A stretch of DNA of 64,000 nt. Origin: Planctomycetota bacterium (GTDB lineage: Bacteria; Planctomycetota; Phycisphaerae; Sedimentisphaerales; Anaerobacaceae). The stretch covers positions 62,001 through 126,000 of the forward strand of contig VRUL01000010.1 of NCBI GenBank assembly GCA_019456145.1, in the 5' to 3' direction. Below are positions 8,950 to 16,609 of the stretch, one piece after another (position 1 is the stretch's first letter; each line of letters starts with the position of its first letter). Under the pieces are notes generated by a model that saw only the letters and a list, made by a program, of their open reading frames with translations, made no database searches and had not been told where the DNA came from. Position numbers and translations under genes: made by a program.

Positions 8950-9510
8950 ATGGCTGAACAAAAAACAATCAAGTTAGTAAACGGTGTAGACACGGAGGTG
9001 CTGCAAAATCTAATTGGATCCATGCAGGATGATCCATCCCTGGGAAGGTGCAACCTGCGGATACACAACAAATGGGTCAAAGGAAGTCATAACCGGAGCA
9101 CCGTAAGCGATTTCTACGGAGCCGGACGAAACATCCCCCACGAGCAGACATTTGTGCTGGACGTCGACGAACCGCCCCTGCTGGCAGGCGAAGACAATTG
9201 GGCAAGCCCAATGGAATATCTGCTCCATTCATTAGCCGGATGTCTCACTTCAACCTTAGTGTATCACGCCGCCCTCAGCGGAATCGAAATACAGGAAATA
9301 GAGTCGTACCTGGAAGGAGACTTCGATATCCGTGGATTCATGGGAGTCTCAGAGGATGTCAGGAAAGGCTTCGAGAACATCCGCGTGACCTTCAAAGTCA
9401 AAACGGGCGAAGAAAATATTGACAGGCTCAGGGAACTAACCAGGTTCTCCGGTGTATTCGACACACTAATCAACGCGACACCGGTCGATATTAAGGTTGA
9501 GAAAAAATAA
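8950..9510 (+). CDS. OsmC-family protein
   Basis: The protein has 186 residues with the OsmC fold pattern. NWASPMEYLLHSLAGCLTSTL places the conserved peroxidatic-type cysteine at C98 at the start of the central helix, and RFSGVFDTLINATPV forms the C-terminal helix-strand. The second cysteine that completes the disulfide in Ohr/OsmC hydroperoxide reductases is absent from the C-terminal part. It therefore belongs with OsmC-like proteins of uncertain activity rather than the classic peroxidases. Ribosome site GGGAGGTAAC fixes the start. It stands alone between two copies of the same hairpin repeat. Confidence 0.88.
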   Translation: MAEQKTIKLVNGVDTEVLQNLIGSMQDDPSLGRCNLRIHNKWVKGSHNRSTVSDFYGAGRNIPHEQTFVLDVDEPPLLAGEDNWASPMEYLLHSLAGCLTSTLVYHAALSGIEIQEIESYLEGDFDIRGFMGVSEDVRKGFENIRVTFKVKTGEENIDRLRELTRFSGVFDTLINATPVDIKVEKK

Positions 9511-9640
9511 ACACGACGGTCCGCGCAGTATACTTATGCTCACCAGGCAAGAGCGGTAATGGGCCTGTAAGAAGATTACCGTATCCGCGGGGATGTCTGC
9601 TGAGTATTATATCGCTGGCTGGTAAATAGCCGGGATTAGA

Positions 9641-9699
9641 CCCCCGGCCAAGCTGACAGTTCTCGCCAAAGAGGTTTTACTGCACTGCTTGGCCGGGGG
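9641..9699. repeat. Perfect 13-bp inverted repeat with a 33-base loop
   Basis: CCCCCGGCCAAGC at 9641-9653 pairs exactly with GCTTGGCCGGGGG at 9687-9699. The stem is 13 bp, 10 of them G-C. No T-run follows. It could be a structured RNA, a protein-binding palindrome or the remnant of a mobile repeat. Confidence 0.7.
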
Positions 9700-9819
9700 C
9701 CGCGATTGACACGCCAGGACCGTCTAAGATACGTTTTCGAGGCCGAGAGCCGTCTAACACGGCTAATCCTTCGACAAGGTCAGGATAAACCTGTGGCCGA
9801 AAGCGATTAGTCGGGAAAT

Positions 9820-9858
9820 GGGCTTCAGAACCTTTGGGGGGCTGGAGCCCGAGTTTTT
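9820..9858 (+). terminator. Terminator-like hairpin, dispersed repeat copy 2
   Basis: The same GGGCTTCAG / CTGGAGCCC stem as at 8560, with an inner CC-TTT-GG and a run of six T. The shared sequence starts upstream at GGGAAATG. The two copies bracket the osmC-like gene. Confidence 0.6.
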
Positions 9859-10226
9859 TCAGTACTCGATACTTGATGCTCGTTGATGGATGCTTGTTGT
9901 TCGTCGCTCGTTACTCGCCAGGCGCCGATGGTCCCTTCTTAAGGCCAGACTGTAATCGGCCAATTTTTTTTATAAAAAATGTTAGATATATATTGAACAT
10001 GCAGGGAGAGTATGGTATAATACAAACAGCCATAGAAATGGCAGATATTTAGCGGAGTACCGCACGATAAGCCCGGATGGGCACGAAAAGGGGCAGAAGT
10101 CCCACAAATCAAGGCAAGCAAGCCGAAGTTTTGACCATTTGTATTTTGGTAATTGGGATTTGTTTCGGATTTATGAATCCTTGTCTCTTCAGTCTTGCGT
10201 CTTAAGTCTGTCCTTTAGGTGGTCTT

Positions 10227-10817
10227 TTGCGGGCGGTTCAGGTCAATATATATCTACCGGAGTTTATCTTTCGGCTGCGCGTATGGATACTGCTTCGGTA
10301 CCGAAAAATACACTACGGCTACGCCTTCCGCAGGATACCCCTTACGCAGGGAAAATTTGCGATAGTCGACCCGGAGGATTACGATAAGCTCGCCCGCCAT
10401 AAATGGTTTGCTATGCGCAACAAAAGGGGCTTCTATGCAATAAGGATGGTCAAGACAAACAACGGCAGGCGAAAAAAAATAAGAATGCATCGGCAGATAT
10501 TCGATGTCCCGGGCGATAAATTCATAGACCATATAAATCACAACGGCCTGGACAATCGAAAGGCAAATCTTCGAATCGTCACAAACATGCAGAATAGCTG
10601 GAACAAGCGTAAGCAAAGGGGCAATTACACCTCGCAATATAAGGGCGTCTCCTGGGCAAAGCGGGTAGGCAAATGGCACACCGAGATATACTGCCGAGGC
10701 ACCAAGATTTTTATTGGCTATTTTGACGATGAGCTATCGGCCGCAAAGGCTTATGATGCCAAAGCTGCACAATTGTACGGGGAGTATGCCGCCCTGAACT
10801 TCCCGAATCCAGGGTAG
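10227..10817 (+). CDS. HNH endonuclease with AP2 DNA-binding domain (5' end uncertain)
   Basis: The recognisable part starts near PLTQGKFAIVDPEDYDKLA and continues with an HNH nuclease core (KFIDHINHNGLDNRKANLR). An AP2 domain follows (SQYKGVSWAKRVGKWH, then GYFDDELSAAKAYDAKA, then GEYAALNFP). HNH-AP2 proteins are homing-type or free-standing endonucleases. The open frame reaches back to a TTG at 10227 without a ribosome site, and the first 40 or so residues look unlike the family. The gene may have lost its original start or begin internally. It sits next to a copy of an intergenic repeat (10810-10887). It is probably mobile or degenerate. Confidence 0.7.
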   Translation: MRAVQVNIYLPEFIFRLRVWILLRYRKIHYGYAFRRIPLTQGKFAIVDPEDYDKLARHKWFAMRNKRGFYAIRMVKTNNGRRKKIRMHRQIFDVPGDKFIDHINHNGLDNRKANLRIVTNMQNSWNKRKQRGNYTSQYKGVSWAKRVGKWHTEIYCRGTKIFIGYFDDELSAAKAYDAKAAQLYGEYAALNFPNPG

Positions 10818-10887
10818 GCTGTGCACCGCACACCATTATTTCTGTCATCCCCACGTAGGGGCAACCCCATGTGGTTGCCCTGATATG
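10810..10887. repeat. Intergenic repeat B, copy 1 (about 78 bp)
   Basis: This element contains GCACCGCACACCATT and a GGGGCAACC..GGTTGCCC hairpin (TAGGGGCAACCCCATGTGG core). It is nearly identical to 12146-12223 and starts at the 3' end of the HNH-AP2 gene. The two copies are direct and bracket the RRM and CBS genes. Confidence 0.8.
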
Positions 10888-11087
10888 CCCATTTGGCTTT
10901 TTACAAATTCGCCTTATTTGAAAAAACCAACCCAAACAAACCCAAAACACGGCCCACAGTGGAATGTTAAATCTTGTATCGGTCGGTGGATTAAGGTATT
11001 TTATACGGCAATACACTTGACGCCGTGCCTGAGGGCAGGTTATCCTGTAAATCTAAAGTTGATACAATTAATAATGGGGATATTAGA

Positions 11088-11357
11088 ATGGACATCTATA
11101 TAGGAAATTTATCGCCGGAAACATCCGAAGATGAGCTTCGAAAATTGTTTGAGCCATACGGCAAGGTCAAATCGATAAACATCATGAAGGACACATTCAG
11201 CGGCCGCCCGTTGGGATTTGGCTTTGTCAAAATGTCCAAAAGCAAAGAAGCTCAGGAGGCCATAAGTATCTTGAACAGAACCAGGATCAAAAAGAACGTA
11301 GTTATGATCAGCGAAACCGAAGATACGCCCGAACGCAGGACCACAGGGAGAGGATAA
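11088..11357 (+). CDS. RRM-type RNA-binding protein
   Basis: This 89-residue single RNA-recognition motif has RNP2 (IYIGNLS) at residues 3-9 and RNP1 (RPLGFGFVKM) near residues 40-49. A short basic tail (ERRTTGRG) ends the protein. Small bacterial RRM proteins of this kind are common in cyanobacteria and planctomycetes, and some are cold-induced. The ATG at 11088 begins right at the domain; the open frame extends upstream to 11025, but that part has no homology-like features. A CBS gene follows 62 bp later. Confidence 0.88.
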   Translation: MDIYIGNLSPETSEDELRKLFEPYGKVKSINIMKDTFSGRPLGFGFVKMSKSKEAQEAISILNRTRIKKNVVMISETEDTPERRTTGRG

Positions 11358-11419
11358 TATTACAGCAGGCCGAATCGGCCTCCACAGTTTATTTCTATTG
11401 TGTCAACAAGGAGTGCGAT

Positions 11420-11818
11420 ATGTTCAAAGCAAAAGATGTAATGACAAAAGTAGTTATAACTGTCTGGCCGCAGATGCCGATATACGATGCTATCAGAACG
11501 CTGGCAAACAGAAACATCACAGGTTTGCCTGTAGTGGATGCTGATTTGACCCTGATTGGTATTCTTTCGGAAAAGGACGTTCTCAAGACCCTCTACGCCT
11601 CAGAGGGCAGCCCTGAACAGACGGTCAAGGACTTCATGAGTACAGAGGTCATAAGCTTCGATGCGAATGACAGCCTGATTGACCTTTGTGACTGTCTGAC
11701 AAAAAAAAATATCATAAGAGTACCCATCACCGAGGGAGGAAAACTGCTCGGAATTGTCAGTAGAAGCGACGTTATCCGAGCGATTCTACGGCTTAAACAT
11801 CAGCAAGCCCCTAATTGA
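11420..11818 (+). CDS. CBS-domain pair protein
   Basis: The 132-residue cytosolic protein consists of two CBS motifs forming one Bateman module (AKDVMTKVVITVWPQMPI; VVDADLTLIGILSEKDVL; DFMSTEVISFDAND; GGKLLGIVSRSDVIRAIL). Such stand-alone modules bind adenine nucleotides and sense energy state. Ribosome site AAGGAG precedes the ATG by 7 bases. It has no operon partner other than the RRM gene upstream. Confidence 0.88.
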   Translation: MFKAKDVMTKVVITVWPQMPIYDAIRTLANRNITGLPVVDADLTLIGILSEKDVLKTLYASEGSPEQTVKDFMSTEVISFDANDSLIDLCDCLTKKNIIRVPITEGGKLLGIVSRSDVIRAILRLKHQQAPN

Positions 11819-11987
11819 AAAGGCGGGCGACTCAATGCATAACACCCGCCCGCAGGCTGGGTAAAGCGCATAATAAAAGGATTTGTTGTAGCACATCCGA
11901 GGCCATGCTTCGAATTTTTTGATTTATTTCCCGTTCAACCGCCTGTCCCTGCATGTCTTTGGCAGGGATCCAGATGCCGTTATATTT

Positions 11988-12012
11988 AGCCCCGTCCCCT
12001 GTGGGCGGGGTT
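11988..12012 (+). repeat. Hairpin 1 of a hairpin cluster
   Basis: An AGCCCCG...CGGGG stem with a short C-rich loop. It is the first of several similar AGCCCC...GGGG hairpins within 390 bp. Confidence 0.5.
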
Positions 12013-12015
12013 GTT

Positions 12016-12045
12016 AGCCCCCCACCCTTGTGCTGGGGGGTTTTT
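12016..12045 (+). terminator. Terminator-like hairpin 2 of the cluster
   Basis: CCCCCCA, a short loop, TGGGGGG and then five T: an intrinsic terminator shape. It could end the CBS transcript some 200 bp upstream. Confidence 0.6.
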
Positions 12046-12145
12046 CTACGCAATCTCAACCCCTGTCATTCTGAGGTGTAGGGTGTTCAAAATTTGTTTT
12101 TGCACACGCGGAAAAACTGAGACCTGCTGAAATACGCTCTTGATC

Positions 12146-12223
12146 CGGGTAGGGTCTGCACCGCACACCATTTTTTCTGTCATCCCCATGTAGGGGCAAC
12201 CCCATGTGGTTGCCCTGATATGC
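12146..12223. repeat. Intergenic repeat B, copy 2
   Basis: This copy differs from 10810-10887 by only a few substitutions and a small indel near the left end. It holds the same GGGGCAACC/GGTTGCCC hairpin. It lies inside the hairpin cluster, between hairpins 2 and 3. Confidence 0.8.
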
Positions 12224-12236
12224 TTTTTATCTCCGG

Positions 12237-12299
12237 AAGCCCCGTCACTTGTTGCCGGGGTTGCCTTTATACTTAGCCCCTCAATTTATTGAGTGGGTT
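12237..12299 (+). repeat. Hairpins 3 and 4 of the cluster
   Basis: Hairpin 3 (12237-12262) has a GCCCCG...CGGGG stem. Hairpin 4 (12275-12299) is CCCCTCAAT-TT-ATTGAGTGGG with one bulged T. Confidence 0.5.
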
Positions 12300-12306
12300 A
12301 ATTAAA

Positions 12307-12334
12307 AAACCCTCCCTGGCAAAACCAGGGTTTT
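12307..12334. terminator. Bidirectional terminator-like hairpin 5
   Basis: CCCTGG pairs with CCAGGG, and the flanking AAAACCCT and AGGGTTTT are also complementary. A run of A on the left and T on the right makes it able to terminate from both sides. Confidence 0.6.
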
Positions 12335-12345
12335 CCTTATCGATT

Positions 12346-12375
12346 AGCCCCCAGTCCTGTGCTGGGGGTATTTTT
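12346..12375 (+). terminator. Terminator-like hairpin 6
   Basis: AGCCCCCAG, a short loop, CTGGGGG, then TATTTTT. Its stem and loop (CTGTG/CTTGTG) closely resemble hairpins 1 and 2. Confidence 0.6.
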
Positions 12376-12804
12376 CTTTGACTTTTCACTTCTTTTATGT
12401 TATTTCCTATCCCCAACGGCTTGATTGACAACTGAGGTTTCTCTTAAAACGCCGCCTTGACCGGCTAAATACGAACTATGAACCACGAACTACGAACTAA
12501 ATCTGCTTTGCAGATTTACTATCAACATTTGACAAAACAGGAACGGCTATATACTAAAGAAGGAGTTTACCCTTAGCTTGTCGAAAGGAGAGAGTTGCCG
12601 CTAAAACTTGAGAGTTGACACACTCTTGGGAAGGATTTATAGTTTGTTTGGCGGCAAAAGCCAACAAAATAACAATATCTACAGCAGATTTGAAAAATGG
12701 AGAATAAGGATAGAATTGATGATGTTGAAAACAACAGAAAACATTAACTTAGTGATTTAATTGGGTGCCATTTTGGCCAGCAAAAAGATTGAAGGGAATA
12801 TAGT

Positions 12805-14373
12805 ATGCGCAAAATCCCGATTAATGTATCAAAGAAAATCCTCGCCGATGTTAGTTCAGGTATTTACCGAACACCCGCAAATGCACTCAAGGAAATTGTG
12901 AGCAATTCATTCGACGCAGATGCACATCGGGTGCACATTTCAACAAATGTTCCCTATTTTGACATTTTTACTTGTGAGGATGATGGTTCTGGTATAACGG
13001 CAAGAGAATTTGAGAAAGTAATGGATCGAATCGGTTCCAGTTCGAAACGAGAACAAGGAGATATTTCTACCAAGACGAGTAGACCAATAATAGGAAAGAT
13101 AGGAATAGGTATTCTCGCAGTTGCTCAGATATGTCATAAGTTTTCATTTATATCTAAGAAAAAAGGATCAAAAGATTACTTTCATGCTACCATTGACTTG
13201 AAGCAGTTTGAAGAAGTAGAAAGCGAAAAAAGCTATAAAAGTGGAAGGGGGAATATAAATCTCGGCAATTGCGACATAGAAGATAGATTGGAAGACGAAG
13301 TTGGTACGCAAAGTCATTATACTAAAATTATTATGGAGGAAATAAGGGAGGATTTTAGAGAAAAGCTATTAGACGAAACTAATAAAAGGCTTTTTGGGGC
13401 AAGAGATTCAAAAACACCAGCTAAAACAAGTGATGATTTTATTCAGTTTGTTAATGCAATTAAGAGCAAAAAATTTAATGAGATATCTCCGTACGATTTG
13501 TTAATTTGGGAATTAGGCCTGCTTTGTCCGATTGAATATATTGATGATGGCCCACTTCCTGACAATAAGGTTTTACAGAAAGAAATATCTCGCCTTAGAA
13601 ATTACAATTTCAAAGTGTTTGTTGATGGATTAGAAATAAGAAAACCTATTTTGTTTCCTACTGCTTCAGACTTAAAGAAAAGAGGGCCGGATTACAAAAT
13701 CTACCCACCGATTTCTTTTGATAAGGCAATGAATGGTTCAGGGCTCAAATTTACTGGATACATATTTCACCAACGTAAAAGAATCCAGCCGGTTGAACTT
13801 CAAGGAATCCTAATAAGAATTAAAGGCGTTGGAATCGGTTCATATGATAGATCTTTCCTTCATTATCCTAAAGCAGAAGGCCCTATGTTCAGTCAACTTT
13901 CAGGCGAATTATTTGTAGAAATAGGTCTTGAAGATGCTCTTAACATCGACCGTAATAGTTTTAACGAAACACATAAACATTATTTACAGATTCGTGACAT
14001 TTTATGGGAATATCTTGGAAGTGGAGATGGTGTATTCGCTGATATTAGATATCGATCAAAACGAAGACGAGAGTCAGAGAAGAAAAAACTTGCCGAAATC
14101 GAATTTGAAGAGATTCTGAGTAGTATACGAGAGGTAATAGGAATTGATATTAAGTTGGTGAGATCCTCATCAATTATAAACAAGGGCCCGTATATATTCA
14201 ACAAGGCAAAAAGACGTCTTGTATTCTATCCTGATTCGTTCTGGACACGAAATCAAAAGGAGAGATTGTCTCGAGAAAAAATCATACTTGCACTTTCGGC
14301 GGCTAAAACAGTGAGCAAATCAGTAAATGAATTTGAGAAGAATATCCTTAAGATTCTTGCTTGTGGAAAGTAA
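12805..14373 (+). CDS. GHKL-type ATPase (Hsp90-like ATP-binding protein) of a three-gene cassette
   Basis: The protein has 522 residues. The GHKL (Bergerat) ATP fold occupies the N-terminus: N-box KEIVSNSFDADA at 29-40, G1 box EDDGSGI at 58-64 and G2 box GKIGIGILA at 97-105. A long C-terminal part has no motif I recognise (about residues 200-522; contains KRRRESEKKKLAEIEFEE, a helical segment). Such stand-alone GHKL ATPases act as ATP-gated clamps in repair and MORC-type systems, and several occur in phage-defence operons. A ribosome site GAAGGGA precedes the ATG at 12805. Three bases separate its stop from the next gene. The DNA is visibly more AT-rich than the flanks, pointing to acquisition. 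Confidence 0.85.
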   Translation: MRKIPINVSKKILADVSSGIYRTPANALKEIVSNSFDADAHRVHISTNVPYFDIFTCEDDGSGITAREFEKVMDRIGSSSKREQGDISTKTSRPIIGKIGIGILAVAQICHKFSFISKKKGSKDYFHATIDLKQFEEVESEKSYKSGRGNINLGNCDIEDRLEDEVGTQSHYTKIIMEEIREDFREKLLDETNKRLFGARDSKTPAKTSDDFIQFVNAIKSKKFNEISPYDLLIWELGLLCPIEYIDDGPLPDNKVLQKEISRLRNYNFKVFVDGLEIRKPILFPTASDLKKRGPDYKIYPPISFDKAMNGSGLKFTGYIFHQRKRIQPVELQGILIRIKGVGIGSYDRSFLHYPKAEGPMFSQLSGELFVEIGLEDALNIDRNSFNETHKHYLQIRDILWEYLGSGDGVFADIRYRSKRRRESEKKKLAEIEFEEILSSIREVIGIDIKLVRSSSIINKGPYIFNKAKRRLVFYPDSFWTRNQKERLSREKIILALSAAKTVSKSVNEFEKNILKILACGK

Positions 14374-14376
14374 TAC

Positions 14377-15351
14377 ATGAACATCAATCTCAAAAAAACA
14401 AACAAGAAAAGAATAGAGGCATATCATGATTTCAGCGACAAACTTAAACACGCTGCACGCTATTTACTATGGTTGCCAGAAGCAAAAAGACTTAAATCTG
14501 AAAAGAAGAGATTTTTGAAATATTTTACTTTACCGGGAAATTGGGCATTTGACATATTGTTCTTTGAGCAGGAAGGAATCATAGAAAAACAGGTAAGGGG
14601 TTACCCCGGTGTAAGATTTTGTGAGAACAACTCTGATTCTTTTGCTACTGCCAAAAGACTCCTCGGAAATACTATAGGGATAAAAAGAAACTTCGAGAAA
14701 TTAGTGCTAAATAATAAACCGGTATTCTGGGACGGATTCCCTTACGATATTTATAACCTAGATTTTTGCGGAACGTGCTTTCCAGATAATCAACCGCCTT
14801 TTTCTGATACCTTTAGAGCTATGACGAAAATCATCAGAAAGCATTATATGCGAGAGCATTTTCCATTCCTTATATTCCTGACAATGAAAGCATCTATCCC
14901 TGAAACAAGGCAAGAAGCCAAAGACGAATTAATACAGAATATTGAAGACAATAGGGGAGACAGCAATTTTACCGATATAATTAATAGCTTGATACCAAAC
15001 ATAAATTCGTTTGTCAGAAATAAATACGTAGATTTTATCGTCTTGAGCATACCCAAAATCGTATGCCAAATAGCTCAGCGAGAAAAGCGAAGTTTTTCAT
15101 TACAACATAGAGCAAAATATGCACGTCATAAGGGTAGTTTTCATATCACGAAGTTTGTCTTTCGTTTCGATGGTTGCACATCGGGGCCTCGCACAGCAAG
15201 CCGACAATACATTGCAAACGTTCTAGACATTATGAGGACGGATAATGTGCGAACAATTAGTAGATCAAGCATAACAAACGTGATAAGGAAATCGCATGAC
15301 CGGCTAATTAAGTACAAAGAAAAAAGGAATAAGGAAACCGCAAAGTACTAA
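14377..15351 (+). CDS. Unknown protein, possibly methyltransferase-like, middle gene of the GHKL/radical SAM cassette
   Basis: I do not recognise this 324-residue basic protein. Visible features are a central hydrophobic strand ending in a motif-IV-like segment (DIYNLDFCGTCFPDNQPPF) and a following strand (FPFLIFLTMKAS). A YPGVRFCENNSDSF segment lies upstream. The succession of strand, acidic residue, NLDFCG and strand recalls class I methyltransferases or the three-Cys-motif partner family, but no glycine-rich SAM loop is obvious. The C-terminal 60 residues are Arg/Lys/Ser-rich. It lies 3 bp after the GHKL gene and 2 bp before the radical SAM gene, so the three are one transcription unit. 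Confidence 0.55.
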   Translation: MNINLKKTNKKRIEAYHDFSDKLKHAARYLLWLPEAKRLKSEKKRFLKYFTLPGNWAFDILFFEQEGIIEKQVRGYPGVRFCENNSDSFATAKRLLGNTIGIKRNFEKLVLNNKPVFWDGFPYDIYNLDFCGTCFPDNQPPFSDTFRAMTKIIRKHYMREHFPFLIFLTMKASIPETRQEAKDELIQNIEDNRGDSNFTDIINSLIPNINSFVRNKYVDFIVLSIPKIVCQIAQREKRSFSLQHRAKYARHKGSFHITKFVFRFDGCTSGPRTASRQYIANVLDIMRTDNVRTISRSSITNVIRKSHDRLIKYKEKRNKETAKY

Positions 15352-15353
15352 AA

Positions 15354-16457
15354 ATGAAATTGCTCTTAGTAGAACCCAACTTTCCTATAGCCATAAAGAG
15401 CAAGAATCATTCTCACTTCTTGCCTATTGGATTGCTAAAAATCGGGACTTATCACAAGCTTAAAAAGGACCGCGTAAAGCTTGTGCGCGGCCTTAAGCGT
15501 TGTGGTTTCACTCCCGACAGAGTTCTAATAACTTCTGCCTTTACCTATTGGTCAAGATATGTTCACGAAGCTGCTGAGTTCTATCGTAAAGCTTATCCAA
15601 GTGCAAAAATTGAGATTGGAGGGATATACGCTTCACTAATGCCTGAGGATTGTAAAAAGCGCTCTCCATTCGCAAGCGTTTATCGTGGCCTGTATCGCAG
15701 AAGCGTAGCTGAAAAGGTGGCTGTTGATTATTCTCTCTTACCGGATGAACTTGATTATCAAATAATTCATACTTCGCGGGGTTGTACAAGAAGATGTACT
15801 TTTTGCGGGACGTGGAGAATTGAGCCGGAATTTACGTTCATTGATTCAGTTTTGCCTCTAATAAAGAAGCGAAAACTTGTTTTTTATGATAACAACCTCC
15901 TTGCGAATCCCCATATTGACAAAATCCTTAACGAATTAGCAAAGTACAGGACGGATAAAGGGCATGCGCTGAGATGTGAGAGCCAGAGCGGCTTTGATCT
16001 AAGTCTGCTTACACCTCGACGAGCAAAATTATTGAAAGATGCACATTTTGTCAATCCACGAATAGCATGGGATGGTCGCTACAAGACGTGGTATAAGGTG
16101 AGAGAAGTAATTAAAGTCTTGGAAAGCGCAGGATACAAGCGTAAAGATATTTACATTTTCATGATCTATAACTACGTTGTGCCATACGCTGAAATGAGGA
16201 AGAAGCTCGATGCCTGTCGACGCTGGGGAGTACGTGTTATTGATTGCCGTTACAGACCCTTAGAGTCTACCGAGGACAATTACAAACCTGGAATGAAGCC
16301 ACAGGAGTTTGGAGAATACCACATTCACGATAGATGGACTGATTCGCAAGTCCGCAGATTTCGTCGAGCGGTTAGAAGGCAAAACATAGCCATTCTTATT
16401 GACCTACCAAATGGGCGATACATAGACGGCTGCGAATTGCGCAAGGTGGCGGTGTGA
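15354..16457 (+). CDS. B12-binding-type radical SAM protein
   Basis: The protein has 367 residues. The N-terminal 130 residues fit a cobalamin-binding-like Rossmann domain (MKLLLVEPNFP; LKIGTYHKL; AKIEIGGIYASLMPEDC). The radical SAM core opens with C144-x3-C148-x2-C151 (SRGCTRRCTFCGTW), which ligates the 4Fe-4S cluster. The usual DxHxxG cobalamin motif is not seen, so B12 use is uncertain. Later segments (KKLDACRRWGVRVIDCRYRP) complete the barrel. Radical SAM enzymes with this layout methylate or rearrange unreactive carbons in RNA, lipid or peptide substrates. It is the last gene of the cassette and is followed by a strong terminator at 16557. Confidence 0.85.
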   Translation: MKLLLVEPNFPIAIKSKNHSHFLPIGLLKIGTYHKLKKDRVKLVRGLKRCGFTPDRVLITSAFTYWSRYVHEAAEFYRKAYPSAKIEIGGIYASLMPEDCKKRSPFASVYRGLYRRSVAEKVAVDYSLLPDELDYQIIHTSRGCTRRCTFCGTWRIEPEFTFIDSVLPLIKKRKLVFYDNNLLANPHIDKILNELAKYRTDKGHALRCESQSGFDLSLLTPRRAKLLKDAHFVNPRIAWDGRYKTWYKVREVIKVLESAGYKRKDIYIFMIYNYVVPYAEMRKKLDACRRWGVRVIDCRYRPLESTEDNYKPGMKPQEFGEYHIHDRWTDSQVRRFRRAVRRQNIAILIDLPNGRYIDGCELRKVAV

Positions 16458-16525
16458 AAATCGATGCGTCATCTTTTTTTTAAGACAATTGTTAGAATTT
16501 TCTTGAACAATCAATAAGAGTTTGT

Positions 16526-16553
16526 TTGACATAAGTCAAGCTTTCTGTAAAGT
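16526..16553 (+). promoter_or_regulatory. Candidate sigma-70 promoter before the gltS-like gene
   Basis: TTGACA at 16526-16531, a 16-base spacer, then TAAAGT (four of six matches to TATAAT) at 16548-16553. Transcription would start near 16560, inside the left arm of the terminator hairpin, so the hairpin could form at the very 5' end of the gltS mRNA. Confidence 0.35.
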
Positions 16554-16556
16554 CTT

Positions 16557-16590
16557 AAGGTGCGTTAGCAACTAACTAACGTGCCTTTTT
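16557..16590 (+). terminator. Intrinsic terminator after the radical SAM gene
   Basis: AAGGTGCGTTAG pairs with CTAACGTGCCTT (12 bp with two G-U pairs) around a 7-base loop and runs into TTTTT. It ends the three-gene cassette and lies 20 bp before the gltS-like start codon. Confidence 0.75.
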
Positions 16591-16609
16591 ATTTATTAGG
16601 AAAATCTAA

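Larger units (their letters stand above)
9511..10226. other. 716-bp repeat-bearing interval without a clear gene
   Basis: The interval holds a perfect 13-bp inverted repeat (9641-9699), the second copy of the hairpin terminator (9820-9858) and low-information DNA before the HNH-AP2 frame. I see no protein-coding gene. Confidence 0.55.
11819..12804. other. 986-bp interval packed with hairpins, no clear gene
   Basis: The left part (11988-12375) holds six terminator-like hairpins and repeat B copy 2. Further right are a perfect AAATCTGC-TTT-GCAGATTT dyad (12499-12517) and a possible promoter (TTGACA at 12529 and TATACT at 12550, 15-base spacing). The last 200 bp before the GHKL gene are AT-rich and carry only short broken frames. 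Confidence 0.6.

Noticed and set aside
8608-8961. A 117-codon minus-strand frame before the OsmC-like gene
   Set aside because: No ribosome site, no recognisable features, and its 5' end overlaps the osmC-like start region; probably chance.
11988-12375. Hairpin cluster as integron attC sites
   Set aside because: Stems are short (about 25-30 bases), lack the bulged attC core boxes and do not separate gene cassettes.
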